Under the pieces are notes generated by a model that searched no databases, was not told the origin of the DNA, and saw nothing but the letters and a program-made list of their open reading frames with translations. The translations under genes and the position numbers were made by a program. From Micromonospora orduensis (lineage in GTDB: Bacteria > Actinomycetota > Actinomycetes > Mycobacteriales > Micromonosporaceae), in NCBI RefSeq assembly GCF_006228125.1, contig NZ_VDFY01000068.1, forward strand, positions 1 to 64,000: a DNA stretch of 64,000 nt, given 5' to 3'. This document shows positions 41,975-50,719 of this stretch, piece after piece. The first letter of the stretch is position 1. Each line of letters begins with the position of its first letter.

Positions 41975-42802
41975 TCACACCTCCCGGCCGGCAGCGGCAG
42001 CGGTCGAGCCCTTCGACGAGCGGGCAGCACTGAAACCCCGCTCCGAGGCGTAGCGCTCGAGCAGCTTTCGCAGATTACGACGGCCCCGGTGCAGACGCGA
42101 CATCACGGTGCCGATCGGCGTACCCATGATGTCCGCGACCTCCTTGTACGAGAAGCCCTCGACGTCGGTCAGGTAGACGGCCAGGCGGAACTCCTCCGGC
42201 AACTGCTGGAGGGCCTCCTTGACGTCGCTGTCCGGCAGCCGGTCGAGCGCCTCGGTCTCCGCCGAGCGCAGACCGCTGGAGGTGTGCGACTCGGCCTCGG
42301 CGAGCTGCCAGTCGGTGATCTCCTCGGTGGGCGCCTGGATGGGCTGGCGCTGCCGCTTGCGGTAGGAGTTGATGTAGGTGTTGGTCAGGATCCGGTAGAG
42401 CCAGGCCTTCAGGTTGGTGCCCTGCTCGAACTGGTGGAAGGCGGCGTACGCCTTCAGGTAGGTCTCCTGGACCAGATCCTCGGCATCCGCCGGGTTGCGT
42501 GTCATTCGCAGCCCAGCGGCGTAGAGCTGATCGACGAATGGCATCGCGTCCCGCTCGAAACGGGCCCTGCGCTCGTCCGTCTTCTCGGTGGTCAACCGCA
42601 CATCCCCTCGCGTCGGATGCTTTCTCGCCGAGGATACGCGCCCGGACGTGACCACAGATTCACTTCCGGCTGGTGTGCCCGTGCTCACCGCTCCCACCCC
42701 GCCCGGTTCCACCGTCGCGGGCCATTCCGGAGCGTCCAGCAGCCGCTTGAGCTGCCGGGCCTCCCGTTCGTCCCGTTCCCGGATCCGTGTCTCGGTCGGC
42801 AC
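41975..42802 (-). CDS. sigR: ECF sigma factor SigR/SigH, with two plausible starts
   Basis: This sigma factor controls thiol-oxidative stress genes. Region 2 ([31 protein letters not shown]) and region 4 ([38 protein letters not shown]) are clear. Two starts are credible: a GTG at 42802, giving 275 residues, and a GTG at 42601, giving 208 residues; both have ribosome binding sites (GAGGGGGG and GAGGGG). Streptomyces sigR likewise makes a short stable form and a long, stress-induced, unstable form. A SigR-type promoter lies upstream of the long start. The gene is directly followed by rsrA. Confidence 0.95.
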   Translation of the reverse strand: MPTETRIRERDEREARQLKRLLDAPEWPATVEPGGVGAVSTGTPAGSESVVTSGRVSSARKHPTRGDVRLTTEKTDERRARFERDAMPFVDQLYAAGLRMTRNPADAEDLVQETYLKAYAAFHQFEQGTNLKAWLYRILTNTYINSYRKRQRQPIQAPTEEITDWQLAEAESHTSSGLRSAETEALDRLPDSDVKEALQQLPEEFRLAVYLTDVEGFSYKEVADIMGTPIGTVMSRLHRGRRNLRKLLERYASERGFSAARSSKGSTAAAAGREV

Positions 42803-42838
42803 CGGTCACCCCCCTCGCAAAAGTCGTCCGGGGGTAGT

Positions 42839-42865
42839 AACGCGTGACGGCGGGTGGGGCATTCC
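42839..42865 (-). promoter_or_regulatory. SigR-type autoregulatory promoter of sigR
   Basis: On the minus strand GGAAT and GTT are separated by 19 bases, matching the SigR/SigH consensus (GGAAT-N18/19-GTT). The GTT is 37 bases upstream of the long SigR start, so this message would yield the long form, as with the stress-induced promoter of Streptomyces sigR. Confidence 0.75.
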
Positions 42866-43033
42866 GTCCGACTCTCCCCGTTCCTGGTCCCGGCCCCGAC
42901 GGGCGGCCGGCGCTGGGACCAGGAAGGGCCTGGGAGGGTTGGCGCCTCCCGCCCGAATCGGTCTGGCGGCACCATCGGATGCAACGACCCGCGCCCGGCA
43001 CCGGACACGGTTCTCCCGACCGCCCGGGCCGGT

Positions 43034-43651
43034 TCAGTCGGCCGTCCAGCCACGGGCGCGCAGCCAGTCCCGCACCACGTCCGCCGTGCCGGTCGGATCC
43101 CGCCGCAGGTCGTGCGTCTCCCCCGGCCGGGTCACCACGTGCGCGGACGGCCCCGGCTGCGGCACCCCGAACGGGTCCCGGTCGCCGTTGACCACGAGCG
43201 TCGGCAGGCCGGTGTCCAGTTCGGCGGCCCGGGAGCGTTCCGGACGACCGGGCGGGTGCAGCGGAAACGCCAGCGCGACGACACCGGCCGCCCCCACCGC
43301 GTGGGCTGTCCGGCAGGCCACCCGCGCGCCGCTGGAGCGACCACCGACCACCAGTGCCGGAATGTCCGGGTGCCTGTCGCGGACGGCGGCGAGCACCGCC
43401 GTCCAGGCCTCGTCGAGGTGACCGGCGGGGGCCGGCGCGCGCCGGCCGGCGACCCGGTAGGGCTGGGTCACCCGGACCACCGCCACGCCGGCCGAGACCG
43501 CCGCGTCGCGTACCGCGAGCAGGTCGGGCGAATCCACGTTGCCGCCCGCACCGTGCCCGAGCACCAGCAGCGCGGCGGCCGGCCGGACCGGCAGGTCGGT
43601 GTCGATCCGCGCCGGACCGCGCGGGGTGTCTATCTGGTCGCTGATCGGCAC
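43034..43651 (-). CDS. Small alpha/beta hydrolase (KANL3/Tex30-like)
   Basis: This 205-residue cytoplasmic protein has an alpha/beta-hydrolase fold: ALLVLGHGAGGNVDSPDL (oxyanion region), VVGGRSSGARVACRTA (nucleophile Ser in GRSSG), LVVNGDRDPFG (Asp) and GETHDL (His). It belongs to the short dienelactone-hydrolase-like family whose substrates are unknown. It starts with GTG, with CAGAAT six bases upstream, consistent with a leaderless start. It lies upstream of sigR on the same strand, but the sigR promoter between them suggests separate control. Confidence 0.85.
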   Translation of the reverse strand: MPISDQIDTPRGPARIDTDLPVRPAAALLVLGHGAGGNVDSPDLLAVRDAAVSAGVAVVRVTQPYRVAGRRAPAPAGHLDEAWTAVLAAVRDRHPDIPALVVGGRSSGARVACRTAHAVGAAGVVALAFPLHPPGRPERSRAAELDTGLPTLVVNGDRDPFGVPQPGPSAHVVTRPGETHDLRRDPTGTADVVRDWLRARGWTAD

Positions 43652-43703
43652 CGGCCCATTCTGCGCTCCCCGGATGCCGGCCGGGCGGCGAGCGGGCCGA
43701 TGG

Positions 43704-44096
43704 TCAGCTCAGCGGGACCAGGGTGAGTAGCCGGTCGCGTACCGGTGGGCCGGCGTCGTCGACGGCGGCCGGGTCCGGTTCGACCTCGCCGCGCCACGCG
43801 ACGAGCATCGCCCGCCGTTCGCGGGGCGTCGTGGCGCCCCACACCCCGTGGCAGTCACCGACCTCCAGCGCCCAGGCCAGGCAGGACCCCTGCACGTCGC
43901 ACGTACGGCACAGTGCGACGGCGGCGTCCGCCGGCTCGTTCGGCGCTGGAAAGAACGTCTCCGGATCGACGCTCTGACAGGTGCCTCTGGTGCGCCACGC
44001 GTCGTCCTGTCGCCTCTCCCGCAAGGCCCTCAGCAGTCTCGGATCTCGCCGCGCCGCAGCCACCTCATGCGGGCGGGGCATACGTGCCCGTGTCAT
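43704..44096 (-). CDS. WhiB-family transcription factor
   Basis: This is a 130-residue WhiB-like protein. The cluster ligands are Cys40, Cys63, Cys66 and Cys72, followed by the GVWGATTPRERR turn and a C-terminal tail ending LLTLVPLS. The N-terminal 38 residues before the first Cys are Arg-rich, unlike the short WhiB1. The chosen ATG precedes TRARMPRPHE; a second ATG five codons later is also possible. It is a second WhiB protein, 16 kb from whiB1. I cannot assign it to a named subgroup. It would sense redox or nitric oxide through an iron-sulfur cluster. Confidence 0.9.
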   Translation of the reverse strand: MTRARMPRPHEVAAARRDPRLLRALRERRQDDAWRTRGTCQSVDPETFFPAPNEPADAAVALCRTCDVQGSCLAWALEVGDCHGVWGATTPRERRAMLVAWRGEVEPDPAAVDDAGPPVRDRLLTLVPLS

Positions 44097-44290
44097 CCAC
44101 CCACCTCCCCCGTGGGACCGGCAAGATCGGTGGATGTCGTCCGCCCCGTGCGAATCGACACCCACTACCGGCGCTGTGTTCTATCGCACTTGTACACACC
44201 GAAACAAGGGGCTGCCGGGAACCTGACTGAACGGCTGGGAGACGAATCGCACACAATCCTGCCAAATCGGCACTCGACGATGCGTGAATG

Positions 44291-44995
44291 TCAGAACAGA
44301 GTCAGCTCCTGCGGCGCCGGACCCACCGGCACCCGCGCGGTCAACTGCGGACCGTCATTGCGGACGTCGCCCACCGCCGGACCCACCGGACGGATCTCCA
44401 GACCGGCCAGCCAGTCCGACGCCGGCGGGGCGAGCAGCCGGTCCGGCTCGTCCGTCGGCGCCAGCCACGACGACCACCGGTCCGAAGGCAGCAGCACCGG
44501 CATCCGGTCGTGCACCTCGGCCAGCTCGCCGAGCGCCGCCGTCGTCAGCACGCTGAAGGTCAGCCGGCTGGCCGTGCCGGACTCCCAGACCGACCAGATG
44601 CCGGCCAGCGCGAGCACCGATCCGTCGGCGGGGGTCATGTAGTACGCCTGCCGGCCGCCTTCGGGAAGCCGGACCCACTCGTACCAGCCGTCGGCCGGAA
44701 CCAGGCAGCGTCGACGGGCGAACGCCCGGGCGTACGCCCGGCTGGTGGTCACCGTCTCCGCCCGCGCGTTGATCATGCGGGCCGCCCCGGCCGCCGACCG
44801 GGACCAGTGCGGCAGGAAGCCCCAGCGGCCCACGCACAGGCTGCGGTGCCCCTCCGGGGTCACCCGGACCAGCGGCACCCGGTCGGTGGGCGCGACGTTG
44901 TGATCCGGCCTGATCCCGCCGTCGGTGTCGTCGGACGACTCGAACAGCGCGCTCAGCTCGCCGGAACTCCGGGTCGTCGCGTACCTGCCACACAT
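44291..44995 (-). CDS. SRAP/YedK-type abasic-site processing protein
   Basis: This 234-residue protein of the HMCES/YedK family crosslinks to abasic sites in single-stranded DNA through its N-terminal Cys. The catalytic residues are visible: Cys2 in MCGRYAT, the Asn/Arg block MINARAET, the Glu in PADGWYEW and the His in EVHDRMPVLL. The start is fixed by the need for Cys at position 2. It is divergent from aroA with starts about 100 bp apart. The same neighbourhood (SRAP beside aroA and rsgA) exists in M. tuberculosis (Rv3226c). Confidence 0.95.
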   Translation of the reverse strand: MCGRYATTRSSGELSALFESSDDTDGGIRPDHNVAPTDRVPLVRVTPEGHRSLCVGRWGFLPHWSRSAAGAARMINARAETVTTSRAYARAFARRRCLVPADGWYEWVRLPEGGRQAYYMTPADGSVLALAGIWSVWESGTASRLTFSVLTTAALGELAEVHDRMPVLLPSDRWSSWLAPTDEPDRLLAPPASDWLAGLEIRPVGPAVGDVRNDGPQLTARVPVGPAPQELTLF

Positions 44996-45098
44996 GGCAC
45001 ACACGCTAATGCGTCGGATGCCCGGTCGGCTGTCCCGCCAACCGGGAGTACGACCGCCGGTCTCCGCCGCCGACCTGCCGACACGGCAGAATGTAACC

Positions 45099-46400
45099 GT
45101 GGGGAATCTGACCGCGACCCGGCCGCCGCAGCCGTGGACCGCACCGACCGCGTCCGACCCGGTGGCGGCGACGCTGCGCCTGCCCGGTTCCAAGTCGATG
45201 ACCGCGCGCGCCCTGGTGCTCAGCGCCCTGGCCGCCGGCCCGTCGACGCTGGCCCGGCCACTGCGCGCCCGCGACACCGAGTTGATGGCGGCCGGCCTGC
45301 GGGCGATGGGCGCGCACGTCTCGATCAGCGACGACGAGCGCTGGCTGGTCCGACCGCACCCGCTGGTCGGCCCCGCCCACGTCGACGTGGGCCTGGCGGG
45401 CACGGTGATGCGGTTCGTGCCGCCCGTGGCGGGCCTGGCCGACGGGCAGGTCACCTTCGACGGCGACCCGTACGTCCGCACCCGGCCCCTCGGTCCGCTT
45501 GTCGACGCGCTGCGCTCGCTGGGCGTCCGGATCGACGTCACCGGCTCCGGCAGCCTGCCGCTGACCGTGCTCGGCACCGGCCGGATCACCGGCGGCGAGG
45601 TGGTGATCGACGCGTCCGCCTCCAGTCAGCTGGTCTCCGGGTTGCTGCTGGCCGCCCCGCGCTTCGACCGGGGTGTCGTGGTGCGTCACGTCGGGCCGCC
45701 GGTGCCGTCCGCGCCGCACCTGCGGATGACCGCGCAGATGCTGCGGGCCGCCGGCGCGGCGGTCGACGACACCACCCCCGACGTGTGGACCGTCGAGCCG
45801 GGCCCGCTCACCGGGCGGGGCTGGGAGATCGAACCGGACCTTTCGGGCGCGGTGCCGTTCTTCGCCGCCGCCCTGGTCACCGGCGGTGAGGTGACTCTCC
45901 AGGGCTGGCCGCACAGCAGCGCGCAGCCGGTCGAGCAGCTCCGCTCGCTGCTGCAACGGATGGGCGGCGAGGTCACCCTCTCCACCGACGGGCTGACCGT
46001 GCGGGGCACCGGCGTGGTGCACGGCCTGACCGCCGACCTGTCCGACGTCGGCGAGTTGACCCTCGTGCTGACCGCGCTGGCCATGCTGGCCGACTCGCCG
46101 TCGGTCTTCACCGGCGTCGGGCACATCCGGGGCCACGAGACCGACCGGCTCGCCGCGCTCGCGCGGGAGTTCGGCGGGCTCGGGGCGGACATCACCGAGA
46201 CACCCGACGGGTTGGAGATCCGGCCCCGCCCGCTGCGCGGCGGCGTGTTCCACACCTACCACGACCACCGGATGGCGCACGCCGCCGCGGTGGCCGGGCT
46301 CGCCGTGCCCGGCATCGAGGTGGACGACGTGGGGTGTACCTCCAAGACGATGCCCGAGTTCCCGGCACTATGGTCAGCGATGGTGACCGGCAAGAGCTGA
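45099..46400 (+). CDS. aroA: 3-phosphoshikimate 1-carboxyvinyltransferase (EPSP synthase)
   Basis: This 433-residue enzyme of the shikimate pathway joins shikimate-3-phosphate and phosphoenolpyruvate. It has LPGSKSMTARALVLSALA at the N-terminus (active-site Lys), GLAGTVMRFVPPVA, SASSQLVSGLLLAAP, the RGHETDRLAAL block and HDHRMAHAAAVAG at the C-terminus. The Gly-x-Ala segment is GLAGTVMR where many have GNAGT. I chose the GTG before GNLTATRPPQ; CAGAAT sits six bases upstream, pointing to a leaderless start. The rsgA gene follows closely. Confidence 0.95.
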   Translation: MGNLTATRPPQPWTAPTASDPVAATLRLPGSKSMTARALVLSALAAGPSTLARPLRARDTELMAAGLRAMGAHVSISDDERWLVRPHPLVGPAHVDVGLAGTVMRFVPPVAGLADGQVTFDGDPYVRTRPLGPLVDALRSLGVRIDVTGSGSLPLTVLGTGRITGGEVVIDASASSQLVSGLLLAAPRFDRGVVVRHVGPPVPSAPHLRMTAQMLRAAGAAVDDTTPDVWTVEPGPLTGRGWEIEPDLSGAVPFFAAALVTGGEVTLQGWPHSSAQPVEQLRSLLQRMGGEVTLSTDGLTVRGTGVVHGLTADLSDVGELTLVLTALAMLADSPSVFTGVGHIRGHETDRLAALAREFGGLGADITETPDGLEIRPRPLRGGVFHTYHDHRMAHAAAVAGLAVPGIEVDDVGCTSKTMPEFPALWSAMVTGKS

Positions 46401-46419
46401 CGCGAGAAGAGGACAGGCC

Positions 46420-47532
46420 CTGGCGACGAGACGGCGGGAGTACGACGAGGACGACGTACGGGTCCGGCCCGGGAAGTCGTCGCGCCCGCGTACGCGCACC
46501 CGCCCGCAGCACGCCGACGCCGTGGACGGGTTCGTCATCGCCGTCGACCGGGGGCGTTACACGTGCGTGCTGTCCGGGGCCGAGCGCGGTGTGGTCGGCG
46601 CCGACCTGCCCACCGTCACCGCGATGCGGGCCCGCGAGTTGGGCCGCAAGTCGGTGGTGGTGGGTGACCGGGTCAGCCTGGTCGGGGACACGTCCGGCGC
46701 CGAGGGCGCTCTCGCCCGCATCGTCCGGATCGCCGAGCGGCGCTCGGTGCTGCGCCGCACCGCCGACGACGACGAGACCACAGCCGAGGGCCGGCTGGAA
46801 CGGGTGGTCGTGGCGAACGCCGACCAGTTGGTGATCGTGAGCGCGTTGGCCGACCCGCCGCCGCGTACCGGGTTCATCGACCGTTGCCTGGTGGCCGCGT
46901 ACGACGCGGACGTCGAGCCGCTGCTCTGCCTCACCAAGGCCGACCTGGCCGGGCCGGAGGAGGTGCTGGGCTACTACACCGAGCTGGAGCTGCCGTACGT
47001 GCTCAACCGCCCCGACTCCGACCTGGACGCGCTCCGTGCGCTGCTGAGCGGCAAGGTGTCGGTGCTGGTGGGGCACTCCGGGGTGGGCAAGTCGACGCTT
47101 GTCAACCGTCTCGTCCCGGACGCCGCCCGGGCGGTCGGTGTGGTGAGCGCGATCGGCCGGGGCCGGCACACGTCCACCAGCGCCGTGGCGCTGCGGCTGC
47201 CACCGGTGCCCGGGGTCGACACCGACCCGGGCTGGATCATCGACACGCCGGGGATCCGCAGCTTCGGGCTGGCGCACGTCTCGGCGGACAGCCTGCTGCA
47301 CGGCTTCCCCGACCTGGTCGAGGGCACCGTCGACTGCCCGCCGAACTGTCCGCACACCGCCGACGAGGCCGACTGCGCACTGGACGCCTGGGTGGCCGCC
47401 GGCAAGGCCGACCCGCGCCGGCTGGCGTCGTACCGCCGGTTGCTCGCCTCCCGGGCCGGCGACGGTGACGCGCGCGGCGAGAGCAACCAGCGCGGGCCCG
47501 GCGAGGGTGACCGGCGCGGGCCCGACGAGTGA
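46420..47532 (+). CDS. rsgA: Ribosome small-subunit biogenesis GTPase RsgA, apparently with a CTG start
   Basis: This circularly permuted GTPase acts in 30S maturation. Motif order is LTKADL (G4), GHSGVGKST (G1), DTPGIRSFG (G3) and then the zinc site CPPNCPHTADEADC. The N-terminal segment REYDEDDVRVRPGKSSRPRT is conserved in actinobacterial RsgA, so the gene must begin upstream of the first GTG in the frame (46522). No ATG, GTG or TTG is available between the preceding in-frame stop and this segment. A CTG at 46420, four bases after AGAGGACAGG, gives M-ATRRREYDEDD and 370 residues. Only the start codon is uncertain. Confidence 0.9.
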   Translation: MATRRREYDEDDVRVRPGKSSRPRTRTRPQHADAVDGFVIAVDRGRYTCVLSGAERGVVGADLPTVTAMRARELGRKSVVVGDRVSLVGDTSGAEGALARIVRIAERRSVLRRTADDDETTAEGRLERVVVANADQLVIVSALADPPPRTGFIDRCLVAAYDADVEPLLCLTKADLAGPEEVLGYYTELELPYVLNRPDSDLDALRALLSGKVSVLVGHSGVGKSTLVNRLVPDAARAVGVVSAIGRGRHTSTSAVALRLPPVPGVDTDPGWIIDTPGIRSFGLAHVSADSLLHGFPDLVEGTVDCPPNCPHTADEADCALDAWVAAGKADPRRLASYRRLLASRAGDGDARGESNQRGPGEGDRRGPDE

Positions 47533-47560
47533 CCCGCCCGGCGTCGGCTAGGTTGCCGGC

Positions 47561-48379
47561 ATGACCGGGTACGCCGACGACCTCGCCCTCGCCCACCTGC
47601 TCGCCGACCGGGCGGACGCCATCGCCACGGCCCGGTTCCGGGCGCTCGACCTGCGGGTGGAGGCGAAGCCCGACCTGACTCCGGTCTCCGACGCGGACAC
47701 CGCCGTGGAGCGGGAGATCCGCGCCCTGCTGGCCGAGCACCGGCCGGCCGACGGGCTGCTCGGCGAGGAGTACGGCGCACAGCCGGCGAGCGGCCCCGAC
47801 GACCGCCGGTGGATCGTCGACCCGATCGACGGGACCAAGAACTTCGTCCGGGGTGTGCCGGTCTGGGCCACCCTCATCGCGTTGTACGACGGCGAGCGCC
47901 CGGCGGTCGGTGTGGTGTCCGCGCCGGCGCTGGGCCGACGCTGGTGGGCCAGCGCGGGCGGGGGCGCGTACGCCGGTCCGGGGCCTGCCGCCGGCACGCG
48001 GATCGGTGTCTCGGCGGTACGCCGGATCGAGGACGCCAGCGTCTGCTACTCGTCGCTGACCGGGTGGGAGAGCGCCGGGCGGCTCGACGCGATGCTCGAT
48101 CTGATGCGGGCCAGTTGGCGCAGCCGCGCGTACGGGGACTTCTACGGCTACATGCTGCTGGCCGAGGGTGCACTGGACGTGATGGTCGAGCCGGAACTGT
48201 CGCTGTGGGACGTGGCGGCGCTGGTGCCGATCGTCACGGAGGCGGGTGGCACGGTCACGGATCTGCACGGTCGACCGTCGCCGACCGGCGAACCGGGCAC
48301 CGAGAGCAGCGTGGTGGCCACCAACGGTGCGCTGCACGCCGACATCCTCGCCCGGCTGGATCGACCAGCCGAGCGCTGA
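47561..48379 (+). CDS. hisN: Histidinol-phosphatase, inositol-monophosphatase fold
   Basis: This 272-residue metal-dependent phosphatase of the inositol monophosphatase family is of the type that serves as histidinol-phosphatase in actinobacteria. Metal-binding motifs are LLGEEYG, WIVDPIDGTKNFVRG and LWDVAALVPIVTEAGG. Substrate choice among histidinol phosphate and inositol phosphates rests on similarity to actinobacterial HisN and is not certain. It is a monocistron with TAGGTT six bases before the ATG, a typical leaderless arrangement. Confidence 0.88.
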   Translation: MTGYADDLALAHLLADRADAIATARFRALDLRVEAKPDLTPVSDADTAVEREIRALLAEHRPADGLLGEEYGAQPASGPDDRRWIVDPIDGTKNFVRGVPVWATLIALYDGERPAVGVVSAPALGRRWWASAGGGAYAGPGPAAGTRIGVSAVRRIEDASVCYSSLTGWESAGRLDAMLDLMRASWRSRAYGDFYGYMLLAEGALDVMVEPELSLWDVAALVPIVTEAGGTVTDLHGRPSPTGEPGTESSVVATNGALHADILARLDRPAER

Positions 48380-48405
48380 CCCCCGGCAACCTCTATCCTC
48401 GCCAG

Positions 48406-49293
48406 GTGGTCTCCTCCGGCTGGTGTTTTCTCGCGGCGATGATTGTCGCGTACGGCTTCGCCAACCTGCTCCAGTCGGTGGCCGCGGCGCGTACGACAGT
48501 GCACCACACCTTCGATCCGGGCCTGCTGCTGCGGTTGGCCGGGCACCGGACGTACCTGGTCGGGTTGGGCTGCCAGATCGGCGGTTTCGTGCTCGCGTTC
48601 CTGGCCCGGCGGGACCTGCCCCTGTTCCTGGTGCAGGCCAGCGTGGCCGCCGGGCTCGGGGTGACCGCCATCCTCGGCGTGGTGGTGCTGAAGTGGCGGT
48701 TGCCGGTGGCCGAGGTGGCGCTGCTGGCGCTGCTGTTCGCCGGGATCACCGCGCTGGTGCTGTCCGCCCGGCCGGCGCCGTCGAAGCAGCTCGGCACGGC
48801 CGGTTCGGTGGCGCTGCTGGTGGCGCTGGGCATCATCGCGGTGCTCGGCGTCTTCGCCGTCCGGCTGCACGGGGCACCCGGGTCGGTGGCGCTCGGTTCG
48901 CTGGCCGGTCTGGCCTTCTCCTCGGCGGCGGTGGCGGCCCGCCCGCTGGCCTCCGCGCCGTCCGCCGAGGCGTTCCTCGCCGACCCGCTGTTCTACCTGC
49001 TGATCGCCCACTCGATCGTCGGGCAGCTGCTGCTGGGCCTGGCCATGCAGCGGGGCTCGACGACCGCGGCGGTCGCCGCGATGGACGCGGCCGGGGCGGT
49101 GCCGGCGGCGATCGTCGGCCTGCTGCTGCTCAACGACAAGATCTGGCCCGGGCGGGAGTGGCTGGCTGCAGTGGGCTTCCTGGTCACCCTGACCGCGGTG
49201 ATCGGGCTGACCCGCTACGCGCAACCCCAGCAGCACCGCGCGGTGCCGCGCCGCCGGAATCCGGCCATGGTCGGCGCCGGCCGGCCCGTCTGA
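48406..49293 (+). CDS. DMT/EamA-like integral membrane protein
   Basis: This 295-residue protein has nine or ten hydrophobic helices arranged in two similar halves, as in the drug/metabolite transporter superfamily. The start VVSSGWCFLAAMIVAYGFANLLQSVAAART and the end of the second half (IVGLLLLNDKIWPGREWLAAVGFLV) are typical; the latter resembles the last EamA helices. It ends with a basic tail. The GTG has TATCCT six bases upstream, so it is probably leaderless and independent of hisN. The substrate is unknown. Confidence 0.8.
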   Translation: MVSSGWCFLAAMIVAYGFANLLQSVAAARTTVHHTFDPGLLLRLAGHRTYLVGLGCQIGGFVLAFLARRDLPLFLVQASVAAGLGVTAILGVVVLKWRLPVAEVALLALLFAGITALVLSARPAPSKQLGTAGSVALLVALGIIAVLGVFAVRLHGAPGSVALGSLAGLAFSSAAVAARPLASAPSAEAFLADPLFYLLIAHSIVGQLLLGLAMQRGSTTAAVAAMDAAGAVPAAIVGLLLLNDKIWPGREWLAAVGFLVTLTAVIGLTRYAQPQQHRAVPRRRNPAMVGAGRPV

Positions 49294-49309
49294 GCGGCGC
49301 CTTCCCGCG

Positions 49310-50509
49310 TCACGCCTCGACCGGCTTGCGCCGGCTCACCACCCGCTCGTAGAGGCGCTCCAGCGCGCCCGCCGTCCGGTCCCAGGTGTAGCTGCTGCGG
49401 ACCCGGTCCACCGCCGCGTGGCCGTACGCGAAACGACCGGCGTTGTCGGACAGCAGCCGGCGCAGCGAGACCCCGAGCGTCCGCACGTCGCCGGGGGGCA
49501 CCAGTCGACCGGTGACCTCGTCGACGACGGCGTCCGCCAGGCCGCCCATCGCGTAGCCGACCACCGGCACCCCGCAGGCCATCGCCTCCAGCGACACCCG
49601 GCCCGCCGAGGAGTAGTGCGGCGTGCAGGCCACCACGTCCGCTGACCGGTACCAGGTGGCCATCTGGTCGTGCGGCACCGCACCCACCAGGCGTACCTGG
49701 TCGGCCACCCCGACCTGCTCGGCCAGCTCCCGCAGCCGGCGTGCCTCCGCGTGGTTGACCAACGCCTCGGCGGGCGGCCCGCCGGCGATCACCAGTTCCG
49801 CGTCGCCGACCAGCCGCATGGCCCGGATCAGGTCCTCCTGCCCGTGGCCCGGGGAGAGCCCGCCGACGGAGAGGATCCGCGAGCGCTGCTCGCGCGGCGC
49901 GGCCTCACCGTCGGGGTGGAACTGTTCGGTGTCCACCCCGGCCGGCACCATCGCCACCAGGCTGCGTTGCAGACCCATCCGGGTCAGCTCGTCCACCTCG
50001 TCGTTGCACTGGGCGACCGCGATGTCCACCGCCCGGGTCAGCGCGCGCTCCAGCGGGATCCGCTCCCCCGGCCCGTCGTACCGGCCGCCCAGGTGTCGCA
50101 GCTGCTCGACGCCGAGTGAGTGGAACGTCTGTACCACCGGGATGTCGGTCTCCCGCACGGCGTGCGCGGCAGCGAGGCCCCCGACCCAGTAGTGCCCGTG
50201 CACCACCTCGGGTCGCCAGGCGCCGGCCCACTCGTCGGCCAGCCAGCGGCCGAACGCCGTGACGTGCGGGATCAGCTCGGCGGTGGGCAACGAGATGGGT
50301 GGGCCCGCGGTCACCCGGTGCACCTGGTAGCCGTTGACGTCCGTGGTCACCGGCAGCCCCGGGTCGTCCCGACGCTCGTAGATCCGGACATCGTGGCCTC
50401 GGCCGGCCAGCTCGGCGGCGACCCGCGCGATGTGCTGTTGGGTGCCGACCGGCGGGCCGTCGGCGTGCCGGTACGAGCTGGTGTGCGCGCAGACGAGGCC
50501 GACGCGCAT
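49310..50509 (-). CDS. Glycosyltransferase family 4
   Basis: This 399-residue GT-B enzyme starts MRVGLVCAHTSSY, has a Gly-rich acceptor loop (GTQQHIARVAAELAGRGHDV) and ends with the GT4 donor-binding block SSAGRVSLEAMACGVPVVGYAMGG, with the E-x7-E arrangement (E in SLEAM, E in VVDEVTGRLV). It would transfer a sugar from a nucleotide donor, retaining stereochemistry, to an unknown cell-envelope or small-molecule acceptor. It resembles the MshA/sucrose-synthase-like GT4 group, but I see no specific mark of MshA. It is transcribed alone. Confidence 0.9.
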   Translation of the reverse strand: MRVGLVCAHTSSYRHADGPPVGTQQHIARVAAELAGRGHDVRIYERRDDPGLPVTTDVNGYQVHRVTAGPPISLPTAELIPHVTAFGRWLADEWAGAWRPEVVHGHYWVGGLAAAHAVRETDIPVVQTFHSLGVEQLRHLGGRYDGPGERIPLERALTRAVDIAVAQCNDEVDELTRMGLQRSLVAMVPAGVDTEQFHPDGEAAPREQRSRILSVGGLSPGHGQEDLIRAMRLVGDAELVIAGGPPAEALVNHAEARRLRELAEQVGVADQVRLVGAVPHDQMATWYRSADVVACTPHYSSAGRVSLEAMACGVPVVGYAMGGLADAVVDEVTGRLVPPGDVRTLGVSLRRLLSDNAGRFAYGHAAVDRVRSSYTWDRTAGALERLYERVVSRRKPVEA

Positions 50510-50719
50510 GGGTCACCTCCCTGCGTTCATTCCTCGGCGGTGGTCCTCCCGGTCAGAGCGTCCCATTAACCCGGGGACCCCGAGTCGAAACCTGGCAGAT
50601 CGGGAACAGTCCCCGCAGGTGCCGCCGACGCTTGCGCCACGACAATCATGGCGGCCGGCGCCGCTGATCAGGTGCCGGCCGGTGGTATGAGCAGCCCCGA
50701 GCGGGGGTACCGCTGAGGA

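Noticed and set aside
41975-44165. Possible antibiotic gene cluster start near sigR and the second WhiB gene
   Set aside because: Neighbouring genes are conserved housekeeping functions (SRAP, aroA, rsgA) and no biosynthetic enzymes are present.
46522-47532. Annotating rsgA from the first GTG
   Set aside because: The conserved N-terminal RVRPGK segment lies upstream in the same frame, so this start would truncate the protein by 34 residues.
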